From an uncultured Atopobium sp. (GTDB lineage: Bacteria; Actinomycetota; Coriobacteriia; Coriobacteriales; Atopobiaceae), in the NCBI GenBank assembly GCA_946999785.1, contig CAMQEO010000007.1, positions 1 to 25,508 on the forward strand: a stretch of 25,508 bases of DNA, in the 5' to 3' direction. Numbering within the stretch: position 1 is the stretch's first letter; each line of letters starts with the position of its first letter. This document shows positions 24,094 through 25,508 of the stretch, piece after piece. Made by a program: the position numbers and the translations under genes. Under the pieces are notes generated by a model that ran no database searches, had not been told where the DNA came from, and saw nothing but the letters and a program-made list of their open reading frames with translations.

Positions 24094-25508
24094 GAAACAT
24101 ACAAGCAGTCTTCTTCTGATGTAAGCTCTCAAAACCGAGAGCAGCAACTTGGGAAAAGCGCGGCGCTCATCAGCGTGCTCGTTATTATAAGTAGAATAAC
24201 AGGTTTCATTAGAACTTGGGCTCAGGCATATGCACTAGGTGCTACTGTTATTGCAAGTTGCTATTCTGTAGCTAACAATTTGCCCAATCAGCTTTATGAA
24301 TTGGTAATTGGCGGAATGCTCGTAACTGCTTTTCTTCCCGTATATTTAAGTGTTAAAAAGAAATCGGGGATACACCATGCCAGTGAATATGCTTCTAATT
24401 TAACTTCTTTAGTTGTTATTCTTATGGCGGCGGTTACCGTCATTGGTTTTATTTTTGCAGGGCAGGTAGTTTATACTCAGTCATTTTCAGCACGAAGCGA
24501 TTTTGATACAGCTTTAGCTGTATATTTCTTTAAGTTCTTTGTTATCGAAGTATTGCTTTATGCATTGAGCTCTATTTTTTCAGGTATTCTTAACGCCGAA
24601 CGTGACTATTTTTGGAGTAGTGCGGCGCCTATTTTCAATAACTTTGTAACGATTGCATCGTTTTTAGCCTATGCATTTTTGGTAAATTCATACCCTGTAG
24701 CAGCGCTTATTATATTAGCCCTTGGTAATCCACTTGGTGTTTTAATTCAAGTTGTGCTTCAAATTCCTTCTCTTATTAAGCAAGGTATTCGTTTGCGTTT
24801 TCACGTTGATCTTAAAGATCCTGCACTTAAAGATACGCTTTCCATAGGCATTCCATCTTTAGTTGTCATGGTTGGATCATTTGTAACGGTATCTGTGCAG
24901 ACAAGCTCAGCTCTTTCAGTGTGCGCCGAGGGTGCATCCATAGCATTTTATGCACGTCTTTGGTATACCTTGCCCTATGCAATTCTTGCAGTACCTATAA
25001 CTACAGCTATGTTTACCGAGCTCTCATATGATATTGCAAAACATGATATGAGGTCATATTGCGCAGGTATACAAACGGGCACGCAAAAAATCTTGTTTTT
25101 AATGATACCGTTTTCATTGTTTCTTATAATGTATGCTTTACCTCTTATCCACCTTATGGCTGCAGGAAAGTTTAGTCCACAACAACTACAAGATACCGCT
25201 TTATATTTGGCAGGTTTAGCTATTAGTCTGCCTGGATTTGGTGTGTGCATGTACTTGCAAAAGATATGTTCATCGCTGCGCGCAATGAAGTATTATGCAT
25301 TCTCTGTGCTTGTGGCTTCGGTAATCCAAATTGCATTTTGTATATATCTCACACCTCTTTTTGGTTTGTGCATGGTTGCTCTTTCAAGCTCTGTCATGTT
25401 TATAGTGGTAGACGTTCTCACGTTTATAATGCTTTTTGCAAAGCTGCGCCAGCTTTCATGCATGTCGTTGCTGGTATCTTGTCTACGTGCATTTTTCTGT
25501 GCTGTTGC
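24091..25508 (+). CDS. murJ: Lipid II flippase MurJ (MviN), 5' part
   Basis: MurJ moves lipid II, the peptidoglycan precursor, to the outer face of the membrane. The visible 472 codons show a multi-pass protein of the MOP superfamily. The signature start is ISRITGFIRTWAQAYALGA with TGFxR near residues 37-41. It is followed by NNLPNQLYELVIGGMLVTAF, in which the family's conserved LxGGxLxxAFxP pattern is recognisable, and further on by FSGILNAERDYFW and WYTLPYAILAVPITTAMFTEL. The gene runs off the window; the family is usually about 500-550 residues, with longer actinobacterial forms, so only the last helices are missing. AAAGG stands 5 bases ahead of the ATG at 24091. A hydrophilic N-terminal tail of about 20 residues precedes the first helix. 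Confidence 0.92.
   Translation, partial: METYKQSSSDVSSQNREQQLGKSAALISVLVIISRITGFIRTWAQAYALGATVIASCYSVANNLPNQLYELVIGGMLVTAFLPVYLSVKKKSGIHHASEYASNLTSLVVILMAAVTVIGFIFAGQVVYTQSFSARSDFDTALAVYFFKFFVIEVLLYALSSIFSGILNAERDYFWSSAAPIFNNFVTIASFLAYAFLVNSYPVAALIILALGNPLGVLIQVVLQIPSLIKQGIRLRFHVDLKDPALKDTLSIGIPSLVVMVGSFVTVSVQTSSALSVCAEGASIAFYARLWYTLPYAILAVPITTAMFTELSYDIAKHDMRSYCAGIQTGTQKILFLMIPFSLFLIMYALPLIHLMAAGKFSPQQLQDTALYLAGLAISLPGFGVCMYLQKICSSLRAMKYYAFSVLVASVIQIAFCIYLTPLFGLCMVALSSSVMFIVVDVLTFIMLFAKLRQLSCMSLLVSCLRAFFCAV

Overview
The window looks like chromosomal DNA from a Gram-positive bacterium with moderately low GC (about 40-45% by eye). The family mix is a GatB-type PTS component, COG2509 and HI0933-type flavoproteins, a DUF6541-like/DUF2304/DPM-type glycosyltransferase trio, LicD proteins and MurJ. 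This best suggests a coriobacterial actinobacterium of the Atopobium/Olsenella type, but that placement is inference and a Firmicute cannot be excluded. I see no tRNA, rRNA, CRISPR array or insertion sequence.

Layout. Bases 1-272 hold the 3' end of a PTS IIB gene. Bases 327-4439 (minus strand) hold Mrp/ApbC, an HI0933/BaiN-type flavoprotein broken by one frameshift, and a COG2509 FAD-dependent dehydrogenase. Bases 4709-20399 form a cell-surface glycan locus. It contains rmlA-rmlD-rmlB (plus), a strong bidirectional terminator, a minus-strand cassette (DPM-like GT2, DUF2304, DUF6541-like multi-pass protein), rmlC (plus), a GT2 (minus), licD (plus), a GT2 (minus), a second licD overlapping an operon with a flippase (plus), and then a strongly predicted promoter driving a licC-licA fusion and licB. 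Bases 20476-25508 (plus) hold housekeeping genes: uvrA, a YbaK-type Cys-tRNA(Pro) deacylase and the start of murJ, which runs off the window.

How the genes work together. RmlA, RmlB, RmlC and RmlD are all present, so the cell should make dTDP-L-rhamnose. Three family-2 glycosyltransferases, a multi-pass protein and a Wzx/TacF-like flippase can assemble and export a lipid-linked glycan. LicB (uptake), the fused LicC-LicA (kinase plus cytidylyltransferase) and two LicD transferases supply a complete route from external choline, or a related amino alcohol, to a phosphocholine-decorated glycan. The arrangement parallels the pneumococcal lic/tacF loci. The bifunctional LicCA carries an N-terminal winged-helix domain, and its promoter has a perfect 18-bp palindrome overlapping the -35 box. 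This makes choline-responsive or autogenous control a testable idea and is the most interesting signal in the window.

The alternating gene orientations across the locus suggest it was assembled from separate cassettes. The separation of rmlC from rmlADB by an inverted three-gene block is the clearest sign.
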